Of a DNA stretch of 64,000 nt, positions 26,244 to 36,767 are shown piece by piece; positions within the stretch are counted from its first letter, which is position 1; every line of letters begins with the position of its first letter. Source of the DNA: Gammaproteobacteria bacterium. GTDB lineage: Bacteria; Pseudomonadota; Gammaproteobacteria; Pseudomonadales; UBA5518. Made by a program: the position numbers and the translations under genes. The notes below the pieces were generated by a model. That model did no database searches. It was not told the DNA's origin and was given only the letters and a program-made list of their open reading frames with translations. The stretch is from assembly GCA_016718385.1 (NCBI GenBank), contig JADKDK010000001.1, positions 930,001-994,000 of the forward strand, given 5' to 3'.

Positions 26244-26615
26244 ATGAACCAGATTTTCGCCATGGACATCCGACTGGCCTCGCGCGACGGCAAGGGAGCC
26301 CCCAAGGGCGACGGCGATCTCGCGCTGCAGGAGGCCAAGCCCGAGCTGAAGCAGCCGCCGATGTACCAGGTGGTGATGATCAACGACGACTACACGCCGA
26401 TGGAGTTCGTGGTCGAGGTGCTGCAGCTGTTCTTCGCCATGGGGCGGGAAAAGGCCACCCAGGTCATGCTGGCCGTTCATACCCAGGGCAAGGCCGTATG
26501 CGGCATCTATACGCGCGACATCGCCGAGACCAAGGCGATGCAGGTCAATCGTTACGCGCGCGAGAACCAGCATCCGTTGCTGTGCGAAATCGAGGCCGCG
26601 GGAGATGCGCCATGA
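26244..26615 (+). CDS. clpS: ATP-dependent Clp protease adaptor ClpS
   Basis: ClpS delivers N-degron substrates (Leu, Phe, Tyr, Trp N termini) to ClpAP. The 123-residue form from ATG 26244 has a variable N-terminal extension and then the core PPMYQVVMINDDYTPMEFVV. This is followed by VHTQGKAVCGIYTRDIAETK and ENQHPLLCEIE, all strongly conserved. ATG 26262 is an alternative start, and neither has a clear Shine-Dalgarno. clpA follows 70 bases downstream. Bpt and Aat, which create N-degrons, are encoded nearby. Confidence 0.94.
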   Translation: MNQIFAMDIRLASRDGKGAPKGDGDLALQEAKPELKQPPMYQVVMINDDYTPMEFVVEVLQLFFAMGREKATQVMLAVHTQGKAVCGIYTRDIAETKAMQVNRYARENQHPLLCEIEAAGDAP

Positions 26616-26685
26616 GCAGTCGCCACGTTGCGGGCTTTCTGGACTATGCTGAAATCGGAGCTGCGGTTGCTGCCGGAGGTTTGTC

Positions 26686-26692
<7 letters not shown>
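26612..26692 (+). CDS. Possible 26-codon coupling ORF between clpS and clpA
   Basis: An ATG overlapping the clpS stop (ATGA) opens a 26-codon frame whose TGA stop lies just inside clpA. Ribosomes ending clpS could re-initiate here and be carried to the clpA start, whose own GGAGG is at about 26674-26678. The peptide (starting MSSRHVAGFLDYAE) has no recognised family. It may be only chance; no composition test was possible. Confidence 0.2.
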
Positions 26693-28934
<2,242 letters not shown>

Positions 28935-28938
<4 letters not shown>

Positions 28939-28983
28939 TCCGGTTGTAACCGGACATCGTCGTCCGGATGAATCCGGACCTAC
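28935..28983. repeat. GTAG-headed palindrome pair (REP/BIME-like), copy C
   Basis: GTAG (28935-28938) overlaps the clpA stop codon. Perfect inverted repeats follow at 28938-28955 (GTCCGGTTGTAACCGGAC) and 28962-28979 (GTCCGGATGAATCCGGAC), then CTAC at 28980-28983. It lies between the convergent clpA and infA genes and could act as a transcription terminator or mRNA end-stabiliser for both. The second palindrome is identical to that of copy A. Confidence 0.7.
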
Positions 28984-29012
28984 GGCCGGTTCATGCGGGT
29001 GCGCGGCGCCGC

Positions 29013-29231
29013 TCAGCGCTCGCGGAAGGTGATACGGCCCTTGGTGAGGTCGTAGGGGGTCAGTTCGACCTTGACCTTGTCGCCGGTGAGGATGCGGATG
29101 TAGTGCTTGCGCATCTTGCCGCTGATGTGCGCGGTAACGATGTGCCCGTTCTCGAGGCGCACCCGGAACGTCGTATTCGGCAGGGTGTCGACCACCTCGC
29201 CTTCCATTTCCAACACGTCTTCTTTCGCCAT
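29013..29231 (-). CDS. infA: Translation initiation factor IF-1
   Basis: IF-1 binds the A site of the 30S subunit during initiation. The 72-residue length and sequence (AKEDVLEMEGEVVDTLPN, GHIVTAHISGKMRKHYIRIL, ELTPYDLTKGRITFR) are those of bacterial IF-1, a single OB-fold. It is convergent with clpA, as in pseudomonads. The promoter is probably at 29265-29293. Confidence 0.98.
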   Translation of the reverse strand: MAKEDVLEMEGEVVDTLPNTTFRVRLENGHIVTAHISGKMRKHYIRILTGDKVKVELTPYDLTKGRITFRER

Positions 29232-29264
29232 CCAGAGCCACTCGAGTGAAAATTGAGCCGCCGC

Positions 29265-29293
29265 ATTCTGCCTGATCGGGCGGGCGGAAGCAA
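29265..29293 (-). promoter_or_regulatory. Probable infA promoter
   Basis: On the minus strand TTGCTT (29293-29288) is followed after 17 bases by CAGAAT (29270-29265). The predicted start near 29258 gives a leader of about 27 bases before infA. It lies in the 132-base gap after bpt, where no tRNA or other gene was found. Confidence 0.42.
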
Positions 29294-29363
29294 AGCGACT
29301 CTGGCCCGGTATGGCGCAGCAGCATACTTTTGCCCAAATCGGTGCCGCAGCTGCCCGCGTGGT

Positions 29364-30083
29364 TCAGTCGACGCGTACCCAGTGTCCGTTGGCGAGCAGT
29401 TCGATGGGGCGGAACCGCGTCTTGTAGTTCATCTTGCGGCAGTTGCGGATCCAGTAGCCGAGATAAACCGCCGGCAGATCGAGCGCGCGCGCGCGCTCGA
29501 TCTGCCACAGGATCACGTAGCTGCCGAGGCTGCGCTTCTCTTCGGCGGGTTCGTAGTAGGTGTAGATCGCGGACAGCCCGTTCTCCAGCCGGTCCACCAC
29601 CGCAACCGCGAGCAGCCGTCCCGCGGCGCGGAACTCGACGAAGCTGGTGCTGCCCCATTCGCGCGTTAGAAAGGAGTCGTACTGTTCGCGATCCGGCGGA
29701 TACATGTCGCCGTCGCGATGGCGCTGCTCGATGTAGCGGCTGTAGAGCGCGAAATGCGCATCGCTGTGGATGGAATCCACGAACCGGGCCTCGAGGTCGC
29801 CGTTGCGTGCCAGGATGCGCCGCTGGCCGCGGTTGGGCCTGAACGCCTCCACCGGCACGCGTGCCGGCACGCAGGCGTTGCATGCGGCGCAATGCGGGCG
29901 GTAGAGGTGCGGGCCGCTGCGGCGAAAGCCGATGTACGAGAGCTGACTGTAGATGCGTGCATCGATCGGTGTGCTCGGATCGACGAACAGCGTCGTCGCC
30001 TGCTCGCCCGCCAGGTAGCTGCAGTTGTGCGGATACGTGGCGAAGACGCGCACGTTCGCCAGCAGGGTTACGGAGTTACCCAT
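29364..30083 (-). CDS. bpt: Aspartate/glutamate leucyltransferase (Bpt; arginyltransferase family)
   Basis: Bpt transfers Leu from Leu-tRNA to proteins with N-terminal Asp or Glu and so makes ClpS/ClpAP degrons. The 239-residue protein has the family's N-terminal cysteine cluster (HCAACNACVPARVPV) after YIGFRRSG, and the C-terminal GYWIRNCRKMNYKTRF segment. Its length fits bacterial Bpt. The start lies inside the 3' end of aat (16-base overlap), so the pair is coupled. Confidence 0.93.
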   Translation of the reverse strand: MGNSVTLLANVRVFATYPHNCSYLAGEQATTLFVDPSTPIDARIYSQLSYIGFRRSGPHLYRPHCAACNACVPARVPVEAFRPNRGQRRILARNGDLEARFVDSIHSDAHFALYSRYIEQRHRDGDMYPPDREQYDSFLTREWGSTSFVEFRAAGRLLAVAVVDRLENGLSAIYTYYEPAEEKRSLGSYVILWQIERARALDLPAVYLGYWIRNCRKMNYKTRFRPIELLANGHWVRVD

Positions 30084-30793
30084 GCCTCCTCGCCATCACT
30101 CCAGTCCAGGTGCCAGGGTCCGGGGCGGCCTGGCAGGTCGACGTTGGCGTCTAATATATCGCGAAATCGCGCGCGCGAAATGGTCCGCGCGCCGAGGCGG
30201 CGCATGTGCGCCGTATCCTGCTGGCAATCGATCAGCGCGAAGCCCCACGCGCGCAGCTGCCGCGCGAGGTGCGCCAGTGCGACCTTCGAGGCATCGTCGG
30301 CACGGCTGAACATCGATTCGCCGAAGAACACGCGCCCGAGCGCGATCCCGTAAAGTCCGCCGACCAGCTCACCGTCGCGCCAGGTCTCGATCGAGTGCGC
30401 ATGGCCGAGGCGGTGCAGTTCGCAATAGGCCGCGCGCATGCCGGCTCCGATCCAGGTGTCGGCGGTGCGCGCGCGCGGCGCGGCGCAGGCGCCGATCACC
30501 GCGGCGAAGCAGCGGTCGGCGCTCACCGTGTAGAGACGCCGGCGCAGCGTGCGACGCAGGCTTGCGCCGAGATGCAGCTCGCCGGGGAACAGCACCGCGC
30601 GCGGGTCCGGCGACCACCACAGGATGGGCTCGGGTTCCTCGAACCACGGGAAGATGCCGCGGCGGTAGGCGGCGATGAGCCGCGCGGGGCTGAGGTCACC
30701 GCCCGCCGCGAGCAGGCCGTCGGGCTCGGCGAGCGCGCGCGCCAGCGGCGGAAATGCCTCCACGTCCGCCGTGAGCCAGGCAATGGAGGGCAT
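30068..30793 (-). CDS. aat: Leucyl/phenylalanyl-tRNA-protein transferase
   Basis: Aat adds Leu or Phe to proteins with N-terminal Lys or Arg, producing ClpS-dependent degrons. The 241-residue protein shows GGDLSPARLIAAYRRGIFPWFEE split over ~31-53, WWSPDPRAVL, HSIETW, and LVGGLYGIALGRVFFGESMFS at ~146-166. These are hallmarks of the family. It lies between trxB and bpt on the same strand and completes the local N-degron set with clpS and clpA. Confidence 0.95.
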   Translation of the reverse strand: MPSIAWLTADVEAFPPLARALAEPDGLLAAGGDLSPARLIAAYRRGIFPWFEEPEPILWWSPDPRAVLFPGELHLGASLRRTLRRRLYTVSADRCFAAVIGACAAPRARTADTWIGAGMRAAYCELHRLGHAHSIETWRDGELVGGLYGIALGRVFFGESMFSRADDASKVALAHLARQLRAWGFALIDCQQDTAHMRRLGARTISRARFRDILDANVDLPGRPGPWHLDWSDGEEAWVTP

Positions 30794-30801
30794 CGGCCGC
30801 G

Positions 30802-31752
30802 TTACTGCGAGTCGAGGTACTTTTCCGCGTCCAGTGCCGCCATGCAGCCGAAACCGGCCGAGGTGATCGCCTGGCGGTAGACGTGGTCGGCCACGTCGCC
30901 GGCGGCGAACACGCCCGCGACGCTGGTCGCCGTGGCGTTGCCCTCGAGACCGCTGCGGGTGCGGATGTAGCCGTTGTGCATCTCGAGCTGGCCGGCGAAA
31001 ATTTCCGTGTTCGGCGAGTGGCCGATGGCAACGAAGACGCCGTCGAGTGCCACGTCACGCGTCGCGCCGTCCGCGGTGGCGCGGATGCGCATGCCGGTGA
31101 CGCCCGTGGCATCGCCCAGCACCTCGTCGAGCGTGTGGTTCCACAGCATCTCGACCTTGCCTTCCGTCGCGCGCGCCAGCAGGCGCTGCTGCAGGATCTT
31201 TTCCGAGCGCAGCGCGTCGCGGCGATGCACCAAGTAGACCTTTGCCGCGAGGTTCGACAGGTACAGCGCCTCCTCGACCGCGGTATTGCCGCCGCCGATC
31301 ACGGCGACCGTCTTGCCGCGGTAGAAGAAGCCGTCGCAGGTCGCGCACGCGCTGACGCCGCGCCCGAGGAACTTTTCCTCCGAGGGCAGGCCGAGATAGC
31401 GCGCCGAGGCGCCGGTGGCGATGATCAGCGCATCGCAGGTGTAGGTGCCGGAGTCGCCGCGCAGCACGATCGGTCGCGCCGCGAGATCGGCACTCGCGAT
31501 GTGGTCGGAGACCAGCGTCGCCTCGAAACGCGTGACGTGCTCGCGCATCGCCTCCATCAACTCGGGGCCCTGCAGGTGCGCGTGGCCACCCGGCCAGTTC
31601 TCGACCTCCGTGGTCGTCATCAATTGCCCACCCTGCTGGATGCCCGTGATCAGCGCCGGCGCGAGGTTCGCGCGCGCGGCATAGACGGCGGCCGTGTAGC
31701 CTGCCGGACCCGAGCCCAGGATGATCAGGCGGTGATGGATGCTGTCGGCCAT
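30802..31752 (-). CDS. trxB: Thioredoxin-disulfide reductase
   Basis: TrxB reduces thioredoxin with NADPH through FAD and a redox disulfide. The 316-residue low-molecular-weight form has GSGPAGYTAAVYAAR (~13-27), the active-site CATC (C136/C139) and the NADPH motif GGGNTAVEEA. A C-terminal VFAAGDVADHVYRQA segment contacts the flavin. It heads a leftward trxB-aat-bpt run and is divergent from ftsK. Confidence 0.96.
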   Translation of the reverse strand: MADSIHHRLIILGSGPAGYTAAVYAARANLAPALITGIQQGGQLMTTTEVENWPGGHAHLQGPELMEAMREHVTRFEATLVSDHIASADLAARPIVLRGDSGTYTCDALIIATGASARYLGLPSEEKFLGRGVSACATCDGFFYRGKTVAVIGGGNTAVEEALYLSNLAAKVYLVHRRDALRSEKILQQRLLARATEGKVEMLWNHTLDEVLGDATGVTGMRIRATADGATRDVALDGVFVAIGHSPNTEIFAGQLEMHNGYIRTRSGLEGNATATSVAGVFAAGDVADHVYRQAITSAGFGCMAALDAEKYLDSQ

Positions 31753-31935
31753 GGTGAGTGGTTCCTCCGGGAATATACGCAGTTGTCGGGTGCCGGGGCG
31801 GACGGGGCAGGGCGCCGAATTACGCCTATACTACGGCGTGGTTCCGCTGCGGCGGGCGGGGCGCAGTCTACCCGCAACGACCGCGGTTTCACAGGATGGC
31901 CTCCGCGCGCGGAGGCCCGCAGAGGACCAGAGAGC

Positions 31936-34374
31936 TTGGCCAGGACACGAGGCGCATCGACGGTAGCCGCGAGGACGCTGCCCCCCATTCTGCAGCACGG
32001 CTTGCGCGAGGGGTTGATGATCGCCTGGGTCGCGCTGGCGGCGTACCTGCTGCTCGCCATCGGCACCTACAGCGTCGGCGATCCGGGCTGGTCGAGCACC
32101 GGCAACGGCGCCGGGATCAGCAACTCCGCGGGCTCGGCGGGCGCGTGGATTGCCGACGTGCTGCTGTCGCTGTTCGGCTATGTCGCCTACCTGTTCCCGG
32201 TGTTGCTCGGTTACCGCGCCTGGGCGCTGGTGCGCGACCGCCAGTCCCCTTTCGTGTTCGACTGGCTGCTGGTATCGATCCGCAGTGTCGGCTTCGTGCT
32301 CGTGGTGCTCGCCGGCACCGGGCTGCTGGCGATCAAGGGCAGCGCGACCACGCTGCTGCCCTTCGGCATCGGCGGCATGCTCGGCGAAACCCTCGCGCAG
32401 GTCTGCCAGCGCGCGTTCGGCCTGCCGGGCAGCCAGTTGCTGATGGTCGCGTTGCTGCTGTTCGGCGTCACCATCTTCACTGACCTGTCGTGGGGGCGGC
32501 TGCTAGAAACCACCGGCCGGCTCACGCTGGCGGCGTTGGGGCGTCTGGCCCCGCTGGCCGGCGCGGCGATCGCACGCATTCCGCGCGGGGAGCCTGCGGG
32601 CGAGCAGGACGACCAGCCCGGATCGCATCCGGGGGCTGCAGCCCCGGCAGGGGAGCTCACGGCCGACGAACTGGAAGAGGCCAGTCCGCGCAAACGCCAC
32701 GCCCGGCGCGAACCGGTGCTCGACGATGTGCCGATGGACCTGCCGGCCGCGCCGGGGACGCGCACGACGCCGGAGATCCGCCTGCCCGAGAAGCGCAAGG
32801 AATCGCAGGGCGAGCGCCTGCAGCGCGAAAAGCAGGGTGCCCTGTTCAGCGCTGCCGGCGCGATGCTGCCGCCGCTCGGCCTGCTCGACATGGCCGACAA
32901 GAGCAAGCAGCGCGGCTTCTCGGCCGAGGCGCTCGAGGGGATGTCGCGTCTGCTCGAGATCAAGCTGCGCGATTTCGGTGTCGAGGCCAAGGTGGTCTCG
33001 GTGCTGCCCGGTCCGGTGATCACGCGTTTCGAGATCCAGCCCGCGCCCGGCGTGAAGGTCAGCCGCATCAGCAACCTGGTCAAGGATCTCGCACGCTCGC
33101 TCGCGGTGATCAGCGTGCGCGTGGTCGAGGTGATCCCGGGCAAGTCGGTGGTCGGCATCGAGATCCCCAACGAGGACCGCGAGACGGTGCTGCTCGGCGA
33201 CGTGCTCGCCTCGCGCGCCTACGAAGCCTCGAAGTCGCCCCTGACGCTCGCGCTCGGCTATGACATCTCCGGCGAGCCGATGGTGGTCGATCTGGCGCGC
33301 ATGCCGCACCTGCTGGTCGCGGGCACCACCGGCTCGGGCAAGTCGGTGGGCGTCAACGCGATGCTGCTGTCGCTGCTGTACAAGTCGACGCCCGCGGACG
33401 TGCGCCTGATCATGGTCGACCCGAAGATGCTGGAGCTCTCGGTCTACGAGGGCATCCCGCACCTGCTGACCCCCGTGATCACCGACATGAAGGACGCCGC
33501 CAACGGCCTGCGCTGGTGCGTGGCGGAGATGGAGCGCCGCTACAAGCTGATGGCGGCGATGGGCGTGCGCAATCTCGCGGGCTTCAACCGCAAGGTGCTG
33601 GATGCCATCGAGGCCGGCGAGCCGATCCCCGATCCGTTCTGGACGCCCGATCCCATGGTGTTCATCACCGAGGAGGAGCAACTCGCCACGCCCCCGACGC
33701 TGGAGGCGCTGCCCGCGATCGTGGTAGTGATCGACGAATTCGCCGACATGATGATGATCGTCGGCAAGAAGGTCGAGGAGCTGATCGCGCGCATCGCGCA
33801 GAAGGCGCGCGCCGCCGGCATCCACCTGGTCCTCGCCACGCAGCGCCCCTCGGTCGACGTGATCACCGGCCTGATCAAGGCCAACATCCCGACGCGCATG
33901 GCCTTCCAGGTCTCCTCGAAGATCGATTCGCGCACCATCCTCGACCAGGGCGGGGCCGAGCAGCTGCTCGGGCACGGCGACATGCTCTACCTGCCGCCCG
34001 GCAGCGGCGTACCGATCCGCGTGCACGGCGCCTTCGTCTCCGACGCCGAGGTGCACCGCGTGGTCGCGAACCTGCGCGCGAACTCGAGCCCCGACTACCT
34101 CGAGGGCATCCTCGAGGAGAGCGCTTCGTCGCCGCTGGCGCTGCTCCCGGGCGAAGCCAGCGAGGATCCCGAGGGCGACGGCCTCTACGACGAGGCGGTG
34201 CGCTTCGTGACCGAGAGCCGCAAGGCCTCGATCTCGGCGGTTCAGCGCAAGCTGCGGATCGGCTACAATCGCGCCGCCCGGATGATCGAGGCCATGGAGG
34301 CCGCGGGCGTGGTCAGCGCCATGAACAGCAACGGCAGCCGTGAAGTTCTGGCCCCCCCGCCGCCCGCCCACTGA
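31936..34374 (+). CDS. ftsK: DNA translocase FtsK
   Basis: FtsK sits at the septum, pumps DNA and helps resolve chromosome dimers. Four or so membrane helices lie in the first ~185 residues (one includes VALAAYLLLAIGTYSV before DPGWSS), followed by a Pro/charged linker. The ATPase motor has Walker A GTTGSGKS (~463-470) and a C-terminal winged-helix gamma domain (AVQRKLRIGYNRAARMIEAM). The 812-residue form uses a TTG start at 31936 with AGAGGA upstream; ATG 32017 would cut into the first helix. TATACT at 31827-31832 may be its -10 element. Confidence 0.93.
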   Translation: MARTRGASTVAARTLPPILQHGLREGLMIAWVALAAYLLLAIGTYSVGDPGWSSTGNGAGISNSAGSAGAWIADVLLSLFGYVAYLFPVLLGYRAWALVRDRQSPFVFDWLLVSIRSVGFVLVVLAGTGLLAIKGSATTLLPFGIGGMLGETLAQVCQRAFGLPGSQLLMVALLLFGVTIFTDLSWGRLLETTGRLTLAALGRLAPLAGAAIARIPRGEPAGEQDDQPGSHPGAAAPAGELTADELEEASPRKRHARREPVLDDVPMDLPAAPGTRTTPEIRLPEKRKESQGERLQREKQGALFSAAGAMLPPLGLLDMADKSKQRGFSAEALEGMSRLLEIKLRDFGVEAKVVSVLPGPVITRFEIQPAPGVKVSRISNLVKDLARSLAVISVRVVEVIPGKSVVGIEIPNEDRETVLLGDVLASRAYEASKSPLTLALGYDISGEPMVVDLARMPHLLVAGTTGSGKSVGVNAMLLSLLYKSTPADVRLIMVDPKMLELSVYEGIPHLLTPVITDMKDAANGLRWCVAEMERRYKLMAAMGVRNLAGFNRKVLDAIEAGEPIPDPFWTPDPMVFITEEEQLATPPTLEALPAIVVVIDEFADMMMIVGKKVEELIARIAQKARAAGIHLVLATQRPSVDVITGLIKANIPTRMAFQVSSKIDSRTILDQGGAEQLLGHGDMLYLPPGSGVPIRVHGAFVSDAEVHRVVANLRANSSPDYLEGILEESASSPLALLPGEASEDPEGDGLYDEAVRFVTESRKASISAVQRKLRIGYNRAARMIEAMEAAGVVSAMNSNGSREVLAPPPPAH

Positions 34375-34392
34375 CCCACTGCAGGTGTTCCC

Positions 34393-35016
34393 GTGTCGCG
34401 AATTGCCGCTCTCGCAGCGCTCGTCTTGCTGTGTTCCCACGCGCTGGCCGACAGTGCCGCCGCCACGCGCCTCGGCGCACTGCTGGCCGGCATGCAGCGC
34501 ATCGAGGCCGGGTTCTCGCAGCGCCTGATCGACGAGGGCGGCGAAGTGATGCAGGAGAGCAGCGGGCGCGTGCTGCTCGCGCACCCGGGGCGCTTTCGCT
34601 GGGAAACCACCGACCCGTTCGAGCAGCTCGTGGTCAGCGACGGCGAGACCGTGTGGCAGTACGACGCCGACCTCGCGCAGGTGGTGGTGCGTCCCCTCGA
34701 CCGTCGTGCCGACCAGGTGCCCTCGCTGCTGCTCAGCGGCGAGATCGCGGCGGTCGAGAAGCAGTTCGAGATCCGCAGCGCCGCGGCCCCTGCCGGCAAG
34801 GAACGCTTCGACCTGGTGCCGCGCGAGGCGGGCGGGCTGTTCGCCGCGCTCGCCGTGCAGTTTCGCGCCGGGGTGCTCGAGCAGCTGGTCATCGCCGACG
34901 GCCTGGGCCAGCGCACCGAGGTGGAGTTCTCGGAGGTGCAGCCCGCGGGCGCCGTCGATGACGCCAGCTTCCGCTTCGAGGCTCCACCCGGGGTCGACGA
35001 GCTGCACGATGACTGA
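34393..35016 (+). CDS. lolA: Outer-membrane lipoprotein carrier protein LolA
   Basis: LolA carries lipoproteins across the periplasm from LolCDE to LolB. The 207-residue precursor has a signal peptide ending at HALA-DS (residue 19). The mature body includes GFSQRLIDEGGEVMQESSGR (~38-57), PGRFRWETTDPFEQLVVSDG and WQYDADLAQV, typical of LolA. A GTG start is used 18 bases after ftsK, and its 3' end overlaps rarA by eight bases. Confidence 0.94.
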   Translation: MSRIAALAALVLLCSHALADSAAATRLGALLAGMQRIEAGFSQRLIDEGGEVMQESSGRVLLAHPGRFRWETTDPFEQLVVSDGETVWQYDADLAQVVVRPLDRRADQVPSLLLSGEIAAVEKQFEIRSAAAPAGKERFDLVPREAGGLFAALAVQFRAGVLEQLVIADGLGQRTEVEFSEVQPAGAVDDASFRFEAPPGVDELHDD

Positions 35017-36352
35017 TCCGGCCGCCACCGCGCCCTACGTGCCGCTCGCGGCGCGCATGCGGCCCCGGCGCCCGGAAGACTTCTTCGGCCAGGAGCACCT
35101 GCTCGGCCCGGACAAGCCGCTCAGCAATGCGATCCGCTCGGGCGTCGTGCACTCGATGATCCTGTGGGGGCCGCCCGGTGTCGGCAAGACCTCGCTGGCG
35201 CGCATGCTCGCCGAGACCACCGGCGCGCACTTCCAGAGCATTTCGGCGGTGCTCTCCGGCGTGAAGGAGATCCGCGCGGCCATCGACGAGGCGCGCGCCG
35301 AGCGCGCCGCCAGCGGGCGGCGCAGCATCCTCTTCGTCGACGAGGTGCACCGCTTCAACAAGACCCAGCAGGACGCCTTCCTGCCGTTCGTCGAGGACGG
35401 CACCGTGATCTTCATCGGCGCCACCACCGAGAACCCGTCCTTCGAACTGAACGGCGCGCTGCTCTCTCGCGCGCGCGTCTACCGCCTGCGTCCCATGAGC
35501 GAGGAGGCGATCGAGGCGGTGCTGGCTCACGCGCTTGCGCACGACGAGCCGTTGCGCGGACGTGGCCTGGCCGTGGAGCCGGTCGAGCTCGGGCGCATCG
35601 CGCGCGCGGCCGACGGCGATGCGCGCCGCGCGCTTAACCTGCTGGAGATCGCGGCGGATCTCGCCCCCGGCGGCGTGATCGACGACGCGGTGCTGCGCGA
35701 GGTGCTGGGTGGCGATCCGCGGCGCTTCGACAAGGGCGGCGAGAACTTCTACGACCAGATCTCGGCGCTGCACAAGTCGGTGCGCGGCGGCTCGCCCGAT
35801 GCGACGCTGTACTGGCTGGCGCGCATGCTCGATGGCGGCTGCGACCCCCTCTACATCGCGCGGCGCGTGGTGCGCATGGCCACCGAGGACATCGGCAATG
35901 CCGATCCGCGCGGCCTGACGATGGCGCTGGCGGCTTGGGACACGCAGGAGCGCCTCGGCAGCCCCGAGGGCGAGCTCGCTATCGCGCAGGCGCTGGCCTA
36001 CCTCGCCTGCGCGCCCAAGAGCAACGCGGTGTACACGGCCTTCGGCGCGGCGCGCGCCGACGTGCAGCAGTTGCCGAGCTACGAGGTGCCGCTGCACCTG
36101 CGCAATGCGCCGACGCGCCTGATGAAGGAGATGGGCTTCGGCGGGGAATACCGCTACGCCCACGACGAGGAGGACGCCTACGCGGCCGGCGAGAACTACT
36201 TTCCGCCCGAGCTCGCGACGCGGCGCTACTATCACCCGGCGCCGCGCGGCCTGGAGAAGCAGATCGCCGACAAGCTCGAGCACCAGCGCACGCGCGATGC
36301 GCAGAGCCCGCGCCAGCGCTATCCGGGCGCGAGCCGTCCACGCAAGGGCTGA
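35009..36352 (+). CDS. rarA: Replication-associated recombination protein RarA (MgsA)
   Basis: RarA is a clamp-loader-like AAA+ ATPase acting at stalled replication forks. The 447-residue protein has Walker A GPPGVGKTS (54-62) after RPRRPEDFFGQEHL, and Walker B SILFVDEVHRFNKTQQ. The sensor region is FIGATTENPSF, and the C-terminal tetramer domain includes VRMATEDIGNADP. Its start lies inside the end of lolA, so the genes are translationally coupled. Confidence 0.95.
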   Translation: MTDPAATAPYVPLAARMRPRRPEDFFGQEHLLGPDKPLSNAIRSGVVHSMILWGPPGVGKTSLARMLAETTGAHFQSISAVLSGVKEIRAAIDEARAERAASGRRSILFVDEVHRFNKTQQDAFLPFVEDGTVIFIGATTENPSFELNGALLSRARVYRLRPMSEEAIEAVLAHALAHDEPLRGRGLAVEPVELGRIARAADGDARRALNLLEIAADLAPGGVIDDAVLREVLGGDPRRFDKGGENFYDQISALHKSVRGGSPDATLYWLARMLDGGCDPLYIARRVVRMATEDIGNADPRGLTMALAAWDTQERLGSPEGELAIAQALAYLACAPKSNAVYTAFGAARADVQQLPSYEVPLHLRNAPTRLMKEMGFGGEYRYAHDEEDAYAAGENYFPPELATRRYYHPAPRGLEKQIADKLEHQRTRDAQSPRQRYPGASRPRKG

Positions 36353-36361
36353 GGGGGTGCG

Positions 36362-36757
36362 ATGACCGACCTGCTGCGCAACATGCTCTTCATCGCGCTG
36401 GGCGGCGCGCTGGGCGCGCTGGCGCGCTTCGGCGCCGCGAACCTGGTTCACGTGCTGTGGCCCTCGCGCTTTCCGTTCGCGACGCTGGCGATCAACGTCA
36501 GCGGCTCGCTGGCGATCGGTGTGCTGTACGTGCTGATCGCCGAGCGCACCGTGCTGCATGCCGACTGGCGCAGCATCGCGATGGTGGGTTTTCTCGGCGC
36601 GTACACCACCTTTTCAACCTTCTCGCTGGAGTCGGTGACGCTGATCGAGAACGGTTTCGTGGTGCAGGCGCTCGGCTATATGCTGGGCAGCGTTTGCTTG
36701 TGTGTGGGCGGGGCGTGGGCGGGTATCGTGCTCGCGCGCCTGCTGTGGACCCCCTGA
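36362..36757 (+). CDS. crcB: Fluoride exporter CrcB/FluC
   Basis: CrcB forms dimeric fluoride channels in the inner membrane. The 131-residue protein has four hydrophobic segments and the conserved N terminus GGALGALARFG. It also carries the fluoride-path motif GFLGAYTTFSTFSLE (~77-91) and TLAINVSGSLAIG. It lies 9 bases after rarA and 10 bases before serS. No fluoride riboswitch was recognised in the tiny upstream gap, so it is likely expressed with its neighbours. Confidence 0.94.
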   Translation: MTDLLRNMLFIALGGALGALARFGAANLVHVLWPSRFPFATLAINVSGSLAIGVLYVLIAERTVLHADWRSIAMVGFLGAYTTFSTFSLESVTLIENGFVVQALGYMLGSVCLCVGGAWAGIVLARLLWTP

Positions 36758-36767
36758 GGATTGCGGA

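Noticed and set aside
29232..29363. tRNA gene expected near infA/aat (a tRNA-Ser lies there in E. coli)
   Set aside because: No cloverleaf or T-loop sequence could be found in the gap.
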